Shown: positions 6,124 to 14,518 of the stretch, piece after piece
Numbering within the stretch: position 1 is the first letter of the stretch
How the letters are laid out: the number at the start of each line of letters is the position of its first letter
IMG/VR virus record: IMGVR_UViG_3300005618_000059
Location: 1-22,161 of that record
Length of the DNA: 22,161 nucleotides
Source: a virus
Strand: one strand, 5' to 3'
Notes under the pieces: generated by a model
What the model saw: only the letters and a program-made list of their open reading frames with translations
The model's database searches: none
Told to the model about the DNA's origin: nothing
Position numbers and translations under genes: made by a program

Positions 6124-7761
6124 TCAGTTATCGCCTTCCAGGACGACACCGATGCAGCGGTTGGTCCAGGCGGCGAGCACGTCGGATGCTGGGATGCCGA
6201 TGGCGTTGCTGTAGCTGCCCGTCATCTTGGCTGCGGCCATCCATCCACCTCCGCTGGAGGTGTTCAGCGGGAACGTGGCGGTCGTGTTGTCGCACCAGAG
6301 GAACACCGCGTAGTCGCCCGGCTCCAGGGTCTCGGCGCCGAGGTCGTAGCGGACGGCGCCGGTCGAGGGACAGGCGATCGTGCCGGAGGTCTTGAGCCGG
6401 TCGAAGCTCTTGTGATCCGTGCCCCGCAGGCGGACATAGCCCACCTGGATGTTGCCCGAGCTGGTACCGACGGCGAAGTCGACGTAGCGCACGACCGTGG
6501 GCACCTGGAGCTGGAAGCGGGAGAACAGTGCGTCGTTCGCCGTAAACCACGCGGTCATGGCGTAGTCGCGGATCGTCGATCCGGGCGGGATTACCATCGA
6601 CGGTGCGCTGGGGATCGGAGCCGGCAGCGTCATGCCACGGAACAGGCCGAACCGCCACGGGTTGCCGGTGTCCGCGCCCACCGGGTTGGACGCCGGACCG
6701 TTGCCGGTACGGAAGCTCACGGGCAGACCGGAGACGTAGACGTCCCAGTTGATCCCGTTCGGTCCGATAACGGGGATCATGCTGGACCGGTAGTGTCGGC
6801 CGCCCGCATCGAACGCGAACCCGCTGAGCGGGACGGCGCGGTCGTTGCTGCTCATCGTGGCCGAGCGGCCCGTCCAGGTGATGCCGTCGCTGGACTTGAG
6901 GTAGATCAGCCGGGTGGCGTTCCCGCTGTCCAGGATGTCGAGCAGCATGTGGTAGATGCCGCCGGCGTAGACGACGTCCAGGTGCCAGGGGTCGGCGTTG
7001 AGCGGGATCGTGCACGAGCTGGCCGCCGACCAGGTGATGCCGTCTGCACTGGTCCGGTACTCGACCCGCTGGTTCATGGTCGCCGCCGGGTGGTTGACGG
7101 TCCACATCTTGTAGTTGGTTCCGTCGTAGACCACGGTCGGGCTGAGCGCTGAGTCGCTGATCGACGGAACGTCGACGCACTGGACGGCCGCCGACCACGT
7201 CACGCCGTCGGTGGTGGTCTTGCGGTAGATCCGCTGCTTCGGGGAGCCGTCGTCCCGGTACAGCCGGTAGTACATGGCGAGCGTCGTGCCGTCGGCCAGG
7301 AGCCCGAGGTCGGGATCGGAGCCGTAGAGGAACCCGGCCGCTGTGATCTCGGTCTGCGGGACGACGGGGTTGGGCGCTCCGGTTGGGATGACCCAGTTCA
7401 CGCCGTCGTAGGACGCGCAGACCGAGGGCTGCTCGCGCAGCGCACCCGGGTAGGGGGTAAAGCCCATCCAGTACCGGAACTTCTGCGGACCGAATCCGGC
7501 CTGAATCAGATGGACGTCGCAGTGCACGACCGACGAATCGCCGTCGTACGTGGGAATGGTGAGCGGCAATACCGCCTCGCCATCGAGCGCACCCAGCCGG
7601 GCATAGGTGCCAGCAAGTGCGGATGCTGAGGCAATCGTGGTAAGTGCGTCAGCGGACAGATCCGCGCCGTCAACATACCCAGACGGGACAGCATCAGCGC
7701 GCTGCTTCGCCGCCATAGCGGCGATCATATTCGCGTAATTCACGCTGTCGTCGACACCCAC
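6124..7761 (-). CDS. Receptor-binding fiber with beta-propeller, possible depolymerase
   Basis: A 545-residue protein. Residues 5-43 form a module shared with the glycine-rich fiber at 14977-16485 (VP[S/T]G.V[D/E]G.D[L/F]S.DAL), probably the virion-docking part. Residues about 70-350 contain four Asp-box-like turns, SYDGVNW (117), TTDGVTW (183), SADGITW (238) and SSDGITW (290), plus SPTVVYDGTNYKMW. This is the pattern of five-bladed propeller glycosidases (GH43/GH32- or sialidase-like). Residues about 400-545 look like a beta-sandwich (TSSGNIQVGYVRL, LEPGDYAVFLWCDN), as in tip domains of actinophage receptor-binding proteins. GTG at 7761 is supported by GGAGG 7 bases upstream. It separates the LysM and hub genes, which normally adjoin, so it is an insertion. 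Enzymatic activity is unproven. Confidence 0.75.
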   Translation of the reverse strand: MGVDDSVNYANMIAAMAAKQRADAVPSGYVDGADLSADALTTIASASALAGTYARLGALDGEAVLPLTIPTYDGDSSVVHCDVHLIQAGFGPQKFRYWMGFTPYPGALREQPSVCASYDGVNWVIPTGAPNPVVPQTEITAAGFLYGSDPDLGLLADGTTLAMYYRLYRDDGSPKQRIYRKTTTDGVTWSAAVQCVDVPSISDSALSPTVVYDGTNYKMWTVNHPAATMNQRVEYRTSADGITWSAASSCTIPLNADPWHLDVVYAGGIYHMLLDILDSGNATRLIYLKSSDGITWTGRSATMSSNDRAVPLSGFAFDAGGRHYRSSMIPVIGPNGINWDVYVSGLPVSFRTGNGPASNPVGADTGNPWRFGLFRGMTLPAPIPSAPSMVIPPGSTIRDYAMTAWFTANDALFSRFQLQVPTVVRYVDFAVGTSSGNIQVGYVRLRGTDHKSFDRLKTSGTIACPSTGAVRYDLGAETLEPGDYAVFLWCDNTTATFPLNTSSGGGWMAAAKMTGSYSNAIGIPASDVLAAWTNRCIGVVLEGDN

Positions 7762-7774
7762 GCCACAGCCTCCA

Positions 7775-8476
7775 TCAAGGGATCGTCAGTTTCTGTCCCG
7801 CCTTGAGGTGGTTCGGGTCACGCAACGCCGGTTTCTGCGCCGCCGCCAACGTCCGCCACTTCGACGACGACCCCAAGAACCGGGCCGCCAACGCCGGCAG
7901 CGTGTCCCCACGCTTCACGACGTACGTCTTCACCTTCGCCTTCGACACCGTCCCCGACTTCGACGCCGCGGCCTTCCCCGGGCTGTTCCGCACGACCGAC
8001 TCCCCGAGCCGGTACTGCAGCAGGGACAGCGTGTACGTGACCCGGGCGACCGCACCCGAGGACGTGAGCAGCCAGTCCGAAGGGACCGCCGACTGGCACA
8101 CCCACGGGACGGTGACGGGGATCAGAGGACACCCCGACACGTACATCACCGGCGTCTCACCGACCGGCGACAGCGGGCACAGGCCAGCGACCGCGGCGAG
8201 CTGGCCGGCGAGGGACGCCCCCGACGCCCACCCGTCCAGCAGCACCTCAAGGACGCATTTCGCTGCCGCCGGACCATCCCACTCGATCACTGCCGGGCGC
8301 CTGTCCCGGGCCACCTCCACCCAGCCGCCCTGACCGTCCGACAGTTGCGGCAGGTTCTGGCCCAGCAGGGCCGTCAACGTGAACCGGCCATCCGACGACC
8401 GGACCGTCACATACCCGAGCTTCGACGGCGGAGACGGGGGGATGTACCCGACCGGTTTCGCGTTGAGGGTGCTCAC
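7775..8476 (-). CDS. LysM-domain tail/baseplate protein (gp53/XkdP-like)
   Basis: A 233-residue protein whose C-terminus (about 184-232) is a LysM domain: KTYVVKRGDTLPALAARFLGSSSKWRTLAAAQ...LKAGQKLTIP. The N-terminal part (about 20-160) is beta-rich, with SPVGETPVMYVSGCPLIPVTVPWVCQSA and TYTLSLLQYR typical of the tail protein placed between tape measure and hub in contractile phages. LysM binds peptidoglycan sugars or serves as a hub-assembly module. GTG at 8476 overlaps the tape-measure stop (GTGA). A linker rich in K, A and S (about 162-183) separates the two domains. Confidence 0.85.
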   Translation of the reverse strand: MSTLNAKPVGYIPPSPPSKLGYVTVRSSDGRFTLTALLGQNLPQLSDGQGGWVEVARDRRPAVIEWDGPAAAKCVLEVLLDGWASGASLAGQLAAVAGLCPLSPVGETPVMYVSGCPLIPVTVPWVCQSAVPSDWLLTSSGAVARVTYTLSLLQYRLGESVVRNSPGKAAASKSGTVSKAKVKTYVVKRGDTLPALAARFLGSSSKWRTLAAAQKPALRDPNHLKAGQKLTIP

Positions 8477-10443
8477 AGCCTCGCCGCCCGGTCATCGTTC
8501 CCGTGCTCCACGATCTCGGCGATCACCCTGCCGTCGGCGACCAAGTACACCGGACGTGAGTCCTGCCCGCCACCGGCGACACCCGAGAACTCCGGGACGC
8601 GGGGCAGCGGGACCACCGAAGCGCCCCGCGGCATGTTGATCAGTTCGGGTCCGCGGTCCCCGACCACCGCGGCACCAGCCGACACCGCGGTGCCACCGGC
8701 GGCCAGCAACGGGATCTGCGACCACGACCCCAACCCGGGGACATGACCGATGATCCCGTTCCAGTGGCTGGCGAACCAGTTGAAGACGCCCTTCAACGCC
8801 ATCTTCGCTACCTCCACCATCGGCTGGAACAGGGCCTTCCAGATGTCGGACCCCATCTCCCGGACGCCCGCGATGATGTCGAGGATTGCCCTACCGAACG
8901 GGCCGTCTAGAACTTTCTTGACGATCCCGAACCCGAACGTGAACATCCGTTCGATAAGGTCGACCGCGAAGCCGCCAGCCTTGCCGAAGAACTTCAGAAG
9001 ATTCCTGGGGTTCATCAACTCGCCGATGCGGGCGAAGAAGTACCAGATGTTCGCGGACGCCTCGGGGAACACCTTGTAGAAGGCTCGGCCGATAGCGCTG
9101 CCGACGGAACTGAACATCGAGAAGACGCGCCTTCCCAGCGGCCCAGCCAACGTGTCGATCTTCCCGAACAGGGGCGCGAACAGTTTCAGGAACGGGATCT
9201 TCGTCAGGATCTTCTCGATCGGTCCGGCCAGCTTGCCGATGCCGATCACACCGGCCAGGCCGAGGATCATGTCCACGGTGTGCTTCTCGAACGTGTCCTT
9301 CAGCGTGTCCAGGTCGAACAGCCCCGACATCAGCCCGATCAGGAACGGGACGGCCTGCTTACCCACGTTCTGGCCTTGGGTGAACCAGTCGATGCCCCGA
9401 AGCCAACCCCCGAGCGCTACCAGACCACCCGTGACCGTCTCCTGGATTCCCTGGCCGATGGCGTGTCCGTCGCCGGACTGGAACGCGGACACGATCCCGC
9501 CGCCGATCGAGATGCCCTTCTGCGCCAACCCGACGGCGGACGAGATGATCCCGGAAATGATGTCGGCGATCTGCGGGACCTTGTCCACCAGTTGCTGCAG
9601 CCACGACTCCATCGCGGGGAGGAACGGAGACACCCGCCGCGTCAATTCCTGCTGAACCGTGTCGAACAGGTTCGACCAGATGCCCGACAGGCTGCGGGAC
9701 TGGACGTCCATCATCCCGCCGAACTCTTTCTGCATCCCCGCCAGGATGATCGGGATCGCAGTACCAGAACTGATCTTCCCGGCTTCCATCAGCTTCGCCA
9801 ACTTGTTGCCGTCCACACCCAACGCGTCCATCAGATACTTCTTCGCGTTGATCATGTGGTTGTTCAGTTGCAGAACCTCTTGCCCGGCGATGTGGCCCTT
9901 CATCGCGATCTGGCCCATCGCCGTCACGATTCCATCCATATCAGCGGAACTGCCCCCAAATGCGGATACGGCATTTCCAATGGACGTCAACGTCCCCAGC
10001 ACCTGGTTCGCTGGGTCGCCGAACGCCAACAATTTCTGCGTCAGAGTCGTGACATCCTGGAAGTTGAACGGCGTCCGCTTCGCGAACTCCTGCAAATTAC
10101 CGATCATCTGGTCGGCGGCACCATGCGAACCCAGCAACTGCTTGAACCCGATCCGGACCTGTTCCAGGCTCGCCGTCGACTTCACCGCGAACGTCGCCAA
10201 CGCCCCCGCGCCAGCCGCCACCGTCAACGCCAAACCAGCGACCGCATACTTCATCCGGCCGACCGTCGCACCCCACAAGCCGAGGCCGCCGTACTCCTTC
10301 GACCCCGCCTCCGCCGTCCGCGACACCGACCGGATCTTCTTCTCCAGGTCGTCGACCGCGAGCTTGCCGGCCTTCACGTCGGCGACGAACCGCGCGACAT
10401 CCGCCAGGCGGAGCCGGACGACGACATCATCCTGCGAAGCCAC
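8473..10443 (-). CDS. Tail tape measure protein
   Basis: A 656-residue protein setting tail length. The N-terminus has charged helix LADVARFVADVKAGKLAVDDLEKKIRSVSRTA and then a hydrophobic segment (AVAGLALTVAAGAGALATFAV, about 67-87). The tape-measure N-terminal signature follows: SLEQVRIGFKQLLGSHGAADQMIGNLQEFAKRTPFNFQDVTTLTQKLLAFG. Several further hydrophobic helices lie in the middle and the C-terminal third. The end contains GDRGPELINMPRGASVVP, a common C-terminal motif in phage tape measures. At about 0.15 nm per residue the tail would be near 100 nm. GTG at 10443 has GAGGGGG upstream. It follows the two chaperone-like ORFs, as usual. Confidence 0.92.
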   Translation of the reverse strand: MASQDDVVVRLRLADVARFVADVKAGKLAVDDLEKKIRSVSRTAEAGSKEYGGLGLWGATVGRMKYAVAGLALTVAAGAGALATFAVKSTASLEQVRIGFKQLLGSHGAADQMIGNLQEFAKRTPFNFQDVTTLTQKLLAFGDPANQVLGTLTSIGNAVSAFGGSSADMDGIVTAMGQIAMKGHIAGQEVLQLNNHMINAKKYLMDALGVDGNKLAKLMEAGKISSGTAIPIILAGMQKEFGGMMDVQSRSLSGIWSNLFDTVQQELTRRVSPFLPAMESWLQQLVDKVPQIADIISGIISSAVGLAQKGISIGGGIVSAFQSGDGHAIGQGIQETVTGGLVALGGWLRGIDWFTQGQNVGKQAVPFLIGLMSGLFDLDTLKDTFEKHTVDMILGLAGVIGIGKLAGPIEKILTKIPFLKLFAPLFGKIDTLAGPLGRRVFSMFSSVGSAIGRAFYKVFPEASANIWYFFARIGELMNPRNLLKFFGKAGGFAVDLIERMFTFGFGIVKKVLDGPFGRAILDIIAGVREMGSDIWKALFQPMVEVAKMALKGVFNWFASHWNGIIGHVPGLGSWSQIPLLAAGGTAVSAGAAVVGDRGPELINMPRGASVVPLPRVPEFSGVAGGGQDSRPVYLVADGRVIAEIVEHGNDDRAARL

Positions 10444-10455
10444 CCGGACACCCCC

Positions 10456-10677
10456 TCAGCTCGCCCCGAACGCCCTCGCCACCACCGAACCGACCTGCGC
10501 GCCGACCGCCTGCGTCAACCGGTCCCACTCATCGGCCCGCAACTCGTTCGCCCGCTGCAGGACCAGGTCACCGAACGCCCGGTACCGGTCCGGGACATCC
10601 GCGTACGCCCACGGGAGAGGCGCCCAACCGTTCCTGAGGGCCACCGCCGCCGCCTCAACGGATGGCCCCCCCCTCAT
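10456..10677 (-). CDS. Second tail assembly chaperone-like ORF
   Basis: A 73-residue ORF directly before the tape measure, overlapping the upstream ORF by ATGA at 10674-10677 and lying in its -1 frame. The content (ADVPDRYRAFGDLVLQRANELRADEWDRLTQAV) is helical with no known motif. The only purine-rich sequence before its ATG (GGGGGA) touches the start codon, leaving no normal spacing. Translation by coupling or by a -1 frameshift from the upstream ORF is therefore more likely than independent initiation. Codons 2-4 include a run of eight G. Position is the main evidence for function. Confidence 0.55.
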   Translation of the reverse strand: MRGGPSVEAAAVALRNGWAPLPWAYADVPDRYRAFGDLVLQRANELRADEWDRLTQAVGAQVGSVVARAFGAS

Positions 10678-11153
10678 TCCCCCAGCGCGTTCTCCTCCGC
10701 GATCTGCGCGGCGTGACCCGAATGCCGGACAACCGCATCAGACAGCGACAGGACATACCCGTCGGCCTTCGTTACGTTCACCCCGAGGATCGCCCTCACG
10801 ACGTCACCGGCGGTCTCCGCGTCGGGCACCCCGAGAGCCTTCTTCAGATCCTCCGAGTCGAGGGTGAACTGTGCCTGGCCGTCGCCCTCGCCGACGATGA
10901 ACGCCTCAACCCCCATCGCCAGGATCGCCAGGTTCCCCCGGACGACCGCACCAGAGATCGCCGGGCCCTTCGCCTTCGCGGCCCTGGCCCGCTGCTTCTC
11001 GATGAAATCCGAGTCCACCGGCCGGATCCGGAACCACGCCGGGGGGTGGCCGTTCTGCCCCCACATCGACAGGGACAGGTCGGTGAACATCTCGTCGGCG
11101 AAACCCTCGACCTGCCGTGTGATCTGGTCGAGGATGCTCCCGGGTTCGGGCAT
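10674..11153 (-). CDS. Tail assembly chaperone-like protein
   Basis: A 159-residue protein located between the tail tube and tape-measure genes, the fixed place of tail assembly chaperones (lambda gpG, P2 gpE and their analogues). It is soluble and mostly helical, with LTDLSLSMWGQNGH-like and SDFIEKQRARAAKAKGPAISGAVVRGNLAILAMGVEAFI segments. No transmembrane segment is seen. The ATG at 11153 follows AAGGAG at 7 bases. The last codons read CTG GGG GAA TGA and overlap the next ORF. Sequence alone does not prove the family, so the call depends on position and on the overlapping partner. Confidence 0.6.
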   Translation of the reverse strand: MPEPGSILDQITRQVEGFADEMFTDLSLSMWGQNGHPPAWFRIRPVDSDFIEKQRARAAKAKGPAISGAVVRGNLAILAMGVEAFIVGEGDGQAQFTLDSEDLKKALGVPDAETAGDVVRAILGVNVTKADGYVLSLSDAVVRHSGHAAQIAEENALGE

Positions 11154-11198
11154 GGTGGTGCTCCTTGGGGAAGGGTGCGTGCAGGGGGATGGGTGGTG

Positions 11199-11618
11199 CT
11201 AGGCGACGCGGGAGACGGTGACCTCGACGGAGAACAAGGCCGCCGAGTTTGAGTTCGAGTCCATGTCCGGGGAGGTGCACTTCTGGAGCTTGCCGGTGTA
11301 GATGATCGGCGCCCCGTACGGCACGTAGTCGTTGTCGAGGGTCTGCTGGGTGACGACGACGTCGGCGCGGCCCACGAGGGGCTCCAGCATCTTGTACACG
11401 GCCAGGTCGCGTTCCCGCTTCCAGATCCGCTCCAACGTGACGTTCTCGATGTCCTTCGGGCCACCCAACGACAGTCGGTCCGGTACCCCCCCGGGCCGGT
11501 ACTGGGTTTGGTTCGCGGACGAACCGCCGCCGGTCTTCTTGTCCCACGAGTCGCCGATGACCGTCCCGTTGACCTGGAGGAACGTGAGGAACAGGTTCGA
11601 AGTCTGACCGTTAGTCAC
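11199..11618 (-). CDS. Tail tube protein
   Basis: A 139-residue protein directly downstream of the sheath gene, the standard place and size for the inner tube subunit of contractile tails (gp19/gpFII-like). Seen: beta-rich segments including LFLTFLQVNGTVIGDSWDKKTGGG, an ENVTLERIWKRERDLAVYKMLEPLVGRADVVVTQQTLD stretch and a final strand ALFSVEVTVSRVA. The tube-family pattern of a curved beta-sheet with one central helix fits. The GTG start at 11618 has an AAAGGAG site about 10 bases away. The gap to the chaperone-like gene (11154-11198) holds only that gene's ribosome site. Confidence 0.8.
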   Translation of the reverse strand: MTNGQTSNLFLTFLQVNGTVIGDSWDKKTGGGSSANQTQYRPGGVPDRLSLGGPKDIENVTLERIWKRERDLAVYKMLEPLVGRADVVVTQQTLDNDYVPYGAPIIYTGKLQKCTSPDMDSNSNSAALFSVEVTVSRVA

Positions 11619-11638
11619 GACCGATTACTCCTTTCAGG

Positions 11639-13156
11639 TCAGAGAGGCTGGTTGACGGGGATCTTCGTGACCGAGAACTTGAGGGTCTCGGCCGTGGTCG
11701 ACTCGCGGATCTCGACCGTGCAGTTCAGTTGTCCGGCGGCGATCGTGGTCGGGGTGTTCGGGGACGTGTAGTCCACGGCGTACGCCTCGGACGCCGTGTT
11801 ACCGAACAGTTCCCCCGCCTCCCAGTGGCCCTGGAGGATCCCCGCGGCGGCGCCACCGAGTTCGGCCATCACATGCTGGCGGCCGTCGATGATCCGGAAG
11901 ATGTACTGCTCACCCAACAGGAGCAGTTCGTCGGTGATCCGCAGCCGCAGGAATTGCGGGCCGGCCTGCCGCCACGGGCTGGACAGGGTCCCGAGGGTCG
12001 AGTACCCGTACAACTCCACCGGGGGTACTGCGGACGCCGAGTAGGCGCGGCGGAACACATTGACCGCCGCCGACCCCGCGAGGAGGTCCCGTTCGGCGTC
12101 GGTGAACGTCTGGCCGGCTCCCCCGGACGTCGTCGGGGACGTGTCCAGGACGTACCCGGCCTGACCGTTCGGGCCCGCCGCAGCGACCGCAGCAGGGCCG
12201 TTCGTGACCTGCGCACTGATCAGGCCGGCGGCGACAGCGGACCCCGGGACCGACCTGTTCGCGGCCCCCGCCGCGGCGGGCGGGATCTGCAGCCACGGCG
12301 CGAACAGCATCCCGTACTCGGGTGCCGTCGCCGCGGTCGCGACAGTCGACGCGAGGGTCGTCAACGTGGCCTGAGAGGACCCGGTGACGCCGTCGAGGAG
12401 GGCCATCCGGTTGTTCGCCGCCGCGTGGGCCATCGTCCCCGCGTGGCCGGCCGACGTGGACACGCCCATCTTCATGACGAGGCCCGGCCCGTACGACGCG
12501 GGGAACGCGTTGAGGGCGGCGGTCCACTGGGTGTCGGTGACGGACGCGATGTCGTCGATCGCGGACCCCAGGGCGGTCGCGGCGAGGACAGCCGGGTTGT
12601 TGTTCGGTGCGGCCGTCGCGGACGCGAGATCCTGGACGGTCACCCACTTCGACTGCAGGCCCCACGTGACGGCCTCACTGGGGGACGCCAGGTCAGGGGA
12701 CTGCTCGGCGATGACGGCGTCGACGAGGACGATGACCTGGAACGTGTTCGCTGCGGCACCGTTCGTGACCTGGATGGTGATGTGGCTGGTCGGCCACGCC
12801 CCCGGGCCACGCGCAACGACCTTCACCGTCTGCAGCGGCGACCCGGCCCGGTCCATCAACGTCAGGGACGCAGTGGTCGCCGCCGGACCCACCACCCGGT
12901 TGATCAGCAGGGCGGTGCCACCGGACCGGAAGAACGTCTCGGCGATGTCGTACGACAGGGCCGCCGACCCGATCGTCGCGTCACGCGCCCCATACAGGGC
13001 CGTGTAGTCACCCAACGACCGCAGCGGCGCGGTCACGTCGGCGACGAGCGGGCCCCGCTGGGTCTGTGCGGCAGCGAAAAGGGTGCCCAACCGCTGACCG
13101 GGCGTCGCCGCGGCAGCGGCAGCCGAGGTCAGCACGGACACACTGGGACGGGGCAT
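11639..13156 (-). CDS. Contractile tail sheath protein
   Basis: A 505-residue protein that contracts to drive the tube through the envelope. Sheath features: N-terminal RGPLVADVTAPLRSLGDYTALYGAR (the 'p..v.S..dF...fG' region), ALSYDIAETFFRSGGTALLINRVVG (about 67-91), and a variable outer domain. Next come EYGMLFAPWLQIPP (about 282-295) and the conserved C-terminal core: AAVNVFRRAYSASAVPPVELYGYSTL, QFLRLRITDELLLLGEQYIFRI, and a final strand with QLNCTVEIRESTTAETLKFSVTKI. The ATG at 13156 overlaps the preceding stop (TGATG). This gene establishes that the phage has a contractile tail. Confidence 0.93.
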   Translation of the reverse strand: MPRPSVSVLTSAAAAAATPGQRLGTLFAAAQTQRGPLVADVTAPLRSLGDYTALYGARDATIGSAALSYDIAETFFRSGGTALLINRVVGPAATTASLTLMDRAGSPLQTVKVVARGPGAWPTSHITIQVTNGAAANTFQVIVLVDAVIAEQSPDLASPSEAVTWGLQSKWVTVQDLASATAAPNNNPAVLAATALGSAIDDIASVTDTQWTAALNAFPASYGPGLVMKMGVSTSAGHAGTMAHAAANNRMALLDGVTGSSQATLTTLASTVATAATAPEYGMLFAPWLQIPPAAAGAANRSVPGSAVAAGLISAQVTNGPAAVAAAGPNGQAGYVLDTSPTTSGGAGQTFTDAERDLLAGSAAVNVFRRAYSASAVPPVELYGYSTLGTLSSPWRQAGPQFLRLRITDELLLLGEQYIFRIIDGRQHVMAELGGAAAGILQGHWEAGELFGNTASEAYAVDYTSPNTPTTIAAGQLNCTVEIRESTTAETLKFSVTKIPVNQPL

Positions 13157-13365
13157 CAGGCGTTGTCCTTCCGGGCGGCGGGCTTACGGCCCGGCGGGTC
13201 CAGCGGGGGGTCTTCGGGGGTGCCGGGCGGGACGTCGGACGCGACCAGCCGCCCGGCGTCCACGTGGGCGGCGGTGTGGGGGCTGTCGGTGTCCACCCAC
13301 CCGCCGGGGGGAACCATGAGTCCCCCGAGGTCCACGGGCCCCTGGGACACGTTCTTGTGCCACAC
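13156..13365 (-). CDS. Small conserved-type virion protein before the sheath
   Basis: A 69-residue protein. The start is GTG at 13365, chosen because GGAAGGAAGGT lies 6 bases upstream (13371-13381); longer in-frame versions have no such site and read through proline-rich nonsense. It begins with WHKNVSQGPVDLGGLMVPPGGWVDTD and continues AHVDAGRLVASD. This is a pattern seen in small actinophage structural ORFs of the type '(Y/W)xNVS.GP...GG..V.pG'. The basic, proline-rich tail ends RKPAARKDNA. The function is not known; its position between tail terminator and sheath suggests a neck or tail role. Confidence 0.7.
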   Translation of the reverse strand: MWHKNVSQGPVDLGGLMVPPGGWVDTDSPHTAAHVDAGRLVASDVPPGTPEDPPLDPPGRKPAARKDNA

Positions 13366-13370
13366 GGCGC

Positions 13371-13381
13371 ACCTTCCTTCC
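13371..13381 (-). promoter_or_regulatory. Strong ribosome binding site fixing a GTG start
   Basis: Reading on the minus strand the bases are GGAAGGAAGGT, 6 bases before GTG 13365. The complementarity to the 16S anti-SD tail is extensive and decides the start of the 69-residue gene. Confidence 0.75.
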
Positions 13382-13423
13382 GGGGGGTCAAGGGGTTCCC
13401 GGGCCGGGACCGGCCGGGGGGTG

Positions 13424-14020
13424 TCAAAGTTTCGTGACAGGGGTGTGGACGGTGGTGACGGTCCCGACCGTCGCGGGGGCCGTCGGGTCCACGGGAGGTG
13501 TGGCGGGGCCACCGAACCGGGACACGACCCCCGACACGTACACCTCGAACATCAACACGCATTGGGCGACCGCTTTCGTCGCGTCGAACGCGTACGGGGT
13601 GGTCTCCTCGTCCGTCCACGTCGTCGACGTCGCGAAACCCCCGAGGGAACCCTTCTGGACCAGCAGGGACCGGACCGCGGCGCCGTACAGTTTCGCGAGC
13701 CGCTGCGCGTCATCGGACGTTTTCGCTGCGACGACGACCCCGACACCGACCGCCCACACCGCGTCGACCTGACCCGACCCGCGTTCCATCGGCGGCCCGT
13801 TCAATCCCGGGGACACGACGATGACGGCGGGGAGTTCGTCGGCGACCTCACCGGACGGCAACGTCTGCAACGACTGGGCGTACACCCGGACCGGCGGCAA
13901 CGTGACCGTCTTCTGCCGGGCCACCTCATACGTGTACGCCGCCATCCACGACATGAGGGTCGCCCGGACCGCGGCCTCCACGTCGTCCCCGGTGACGATC
14001 AGACCGTACGCGGACGTCAC
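13424..14020 (-). CDS. Tail terminator-like neck protein
   Basis: A 198-residue protein. GTG at 14020 overlaps the upstream stop (GTGA) with a G-rich site before it; an earlier ATG at 14071 would overlap the neighbouring gene by 55 bases and is less likely. Seen: GDDVEAAVRATLMSWMAAYTYEVAR, LPPVRVYAQ, ELPAVIVVSPG, then AVWAVGVGVVVAAKTSDDAQRLAKLYGAAVRSLLVQKG and CVLMFEVYVSGVVSR. This alternation of helices with a conserved 'lPav.V..pG' strand and late V-rich strands resembles tail terminator proteins, which cap tube growth and join head and tail. Its place after the gpG/gpS-like gene and before sheath agrees. Confidence 0.6.
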   Translation of the reverse strand: MTSAYGLIVTGDDVEAAVRATLMSWMAAYTYEVARQKTVTLPPVRVYAQSLQTLPSGEVADELPAVIVVSPGLNGPPMERGSGQVDAVWAVGVGVVVAAKTSDDAQRLAKLYGAAVRSLLVQKGSLGGFATSTTWTDEETTPYAFDATKAVAQCVLMFEVYVSGVVSRFGGPATPPVDPTAPATVGTVTTVHTPVTKL

Positions 14021-14508
14021 GGCCCACCCCCCGGGGGTTGCAGGAGGTGCGCCCGGATCGTCGCGGTCCACTTGTTCCGGCGGGCCCGGTCGATCGTGAC
14101 CAGCTTCCGGCGGCGCCGGCCCGACCCGCGCTGAGCGAAGATCGCCTGCCGCAGGTCGGTCCCGAACACGGCCTCACTGGGGCTGATCTCCGTGACCGCG
14201 CCCGGGCCCTTACCGGTCGTCAACGCCCGCGCCAACGCGCCCGTCGCCCTCTCGACACGCGGGTCCAGGCCGCGGGCGACCTTCCGCGACAGATACTTCT
14301 GCGTCAACGGCGCCCACTTGAACTTCCCGCCCTTCGACGCGAACAGGCCCCGTTCCGTCGCCAAGAACTGGCGGTGGATCTCCAGGAACGCTGGAGTCAT
14401 GTCCTGCGCGTGGCCCGTGACACCGTCCAACCGCCGCAGGTACCCCTTGAACACGACGCCGTGGCCACCGGTGCCTTTCCCGACCTCGAACGCGATACCC
14501 AACGTCAC
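14017..14508 (-). CDS. Tail completion / virion morphogenesis protein (Mu gpG- or P2 gpS-like)
   Basis: A 163-residue protein with the pattern of this family: early helix MTPAFLEIHRQFLATERGLFASKGGKFKWAPLTQKYLSRKVARGLDPRVERATGALARALT. That is 'f...ggg.W.pLs..Y...K......l..tg.L..sl'. It ends in a strongly basic stretch (SGRRRRKLVTIDRARRNKW). Members join the completed tail to the head. GTG at 14508 has GAGGGG upstream that overlaps the stop of the preceding stopper-like gene. Confidence 0.7.
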   Translation of the reverse strand: MTLGIAFEVGKGTGGHGVVFKGYLRRLDGVTGHAQDMTPAFLEIHRQFLATERGLFASKGGKFKWAPLTQKYLSRKVARGLDPRVERATGALARALTTGKGPGAVTEISPSEAVFGTDLRQAIFAQRGSGRRRRKLVTIDRARRNKWTATIRAHLLQPPGGGP

Positions 14509-14518
14509 CGGGCACCCC

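Noticed and set aside
5269-7152. A 627-codon plus-strand frame spanning acyltransferase and fiber
   Set aside because: It crosses two real genes on different strands and the hairpin between them, and its residues are Arg/Gly/Ala-rich without motifs.
13366-13512. N-terminal extension of the small pre-sheath protein to an ATG at 13512
   Set aside because: The extension is proline/arginine-rich, overlaps the preceding gene by 89 bases and lacks a ribosome site, whereas GTG 13365 has an excellent one.
11729-14134. An 801-codon open frame on the plus strand antisense to sheath and neck genes
   Set aside because: Its content is Arg/Gly/Pro-rich nonsense typical of the complementary frame of GC-rich genes, and the opposite strand encodes a clear sheath and other families with ribosome sites.
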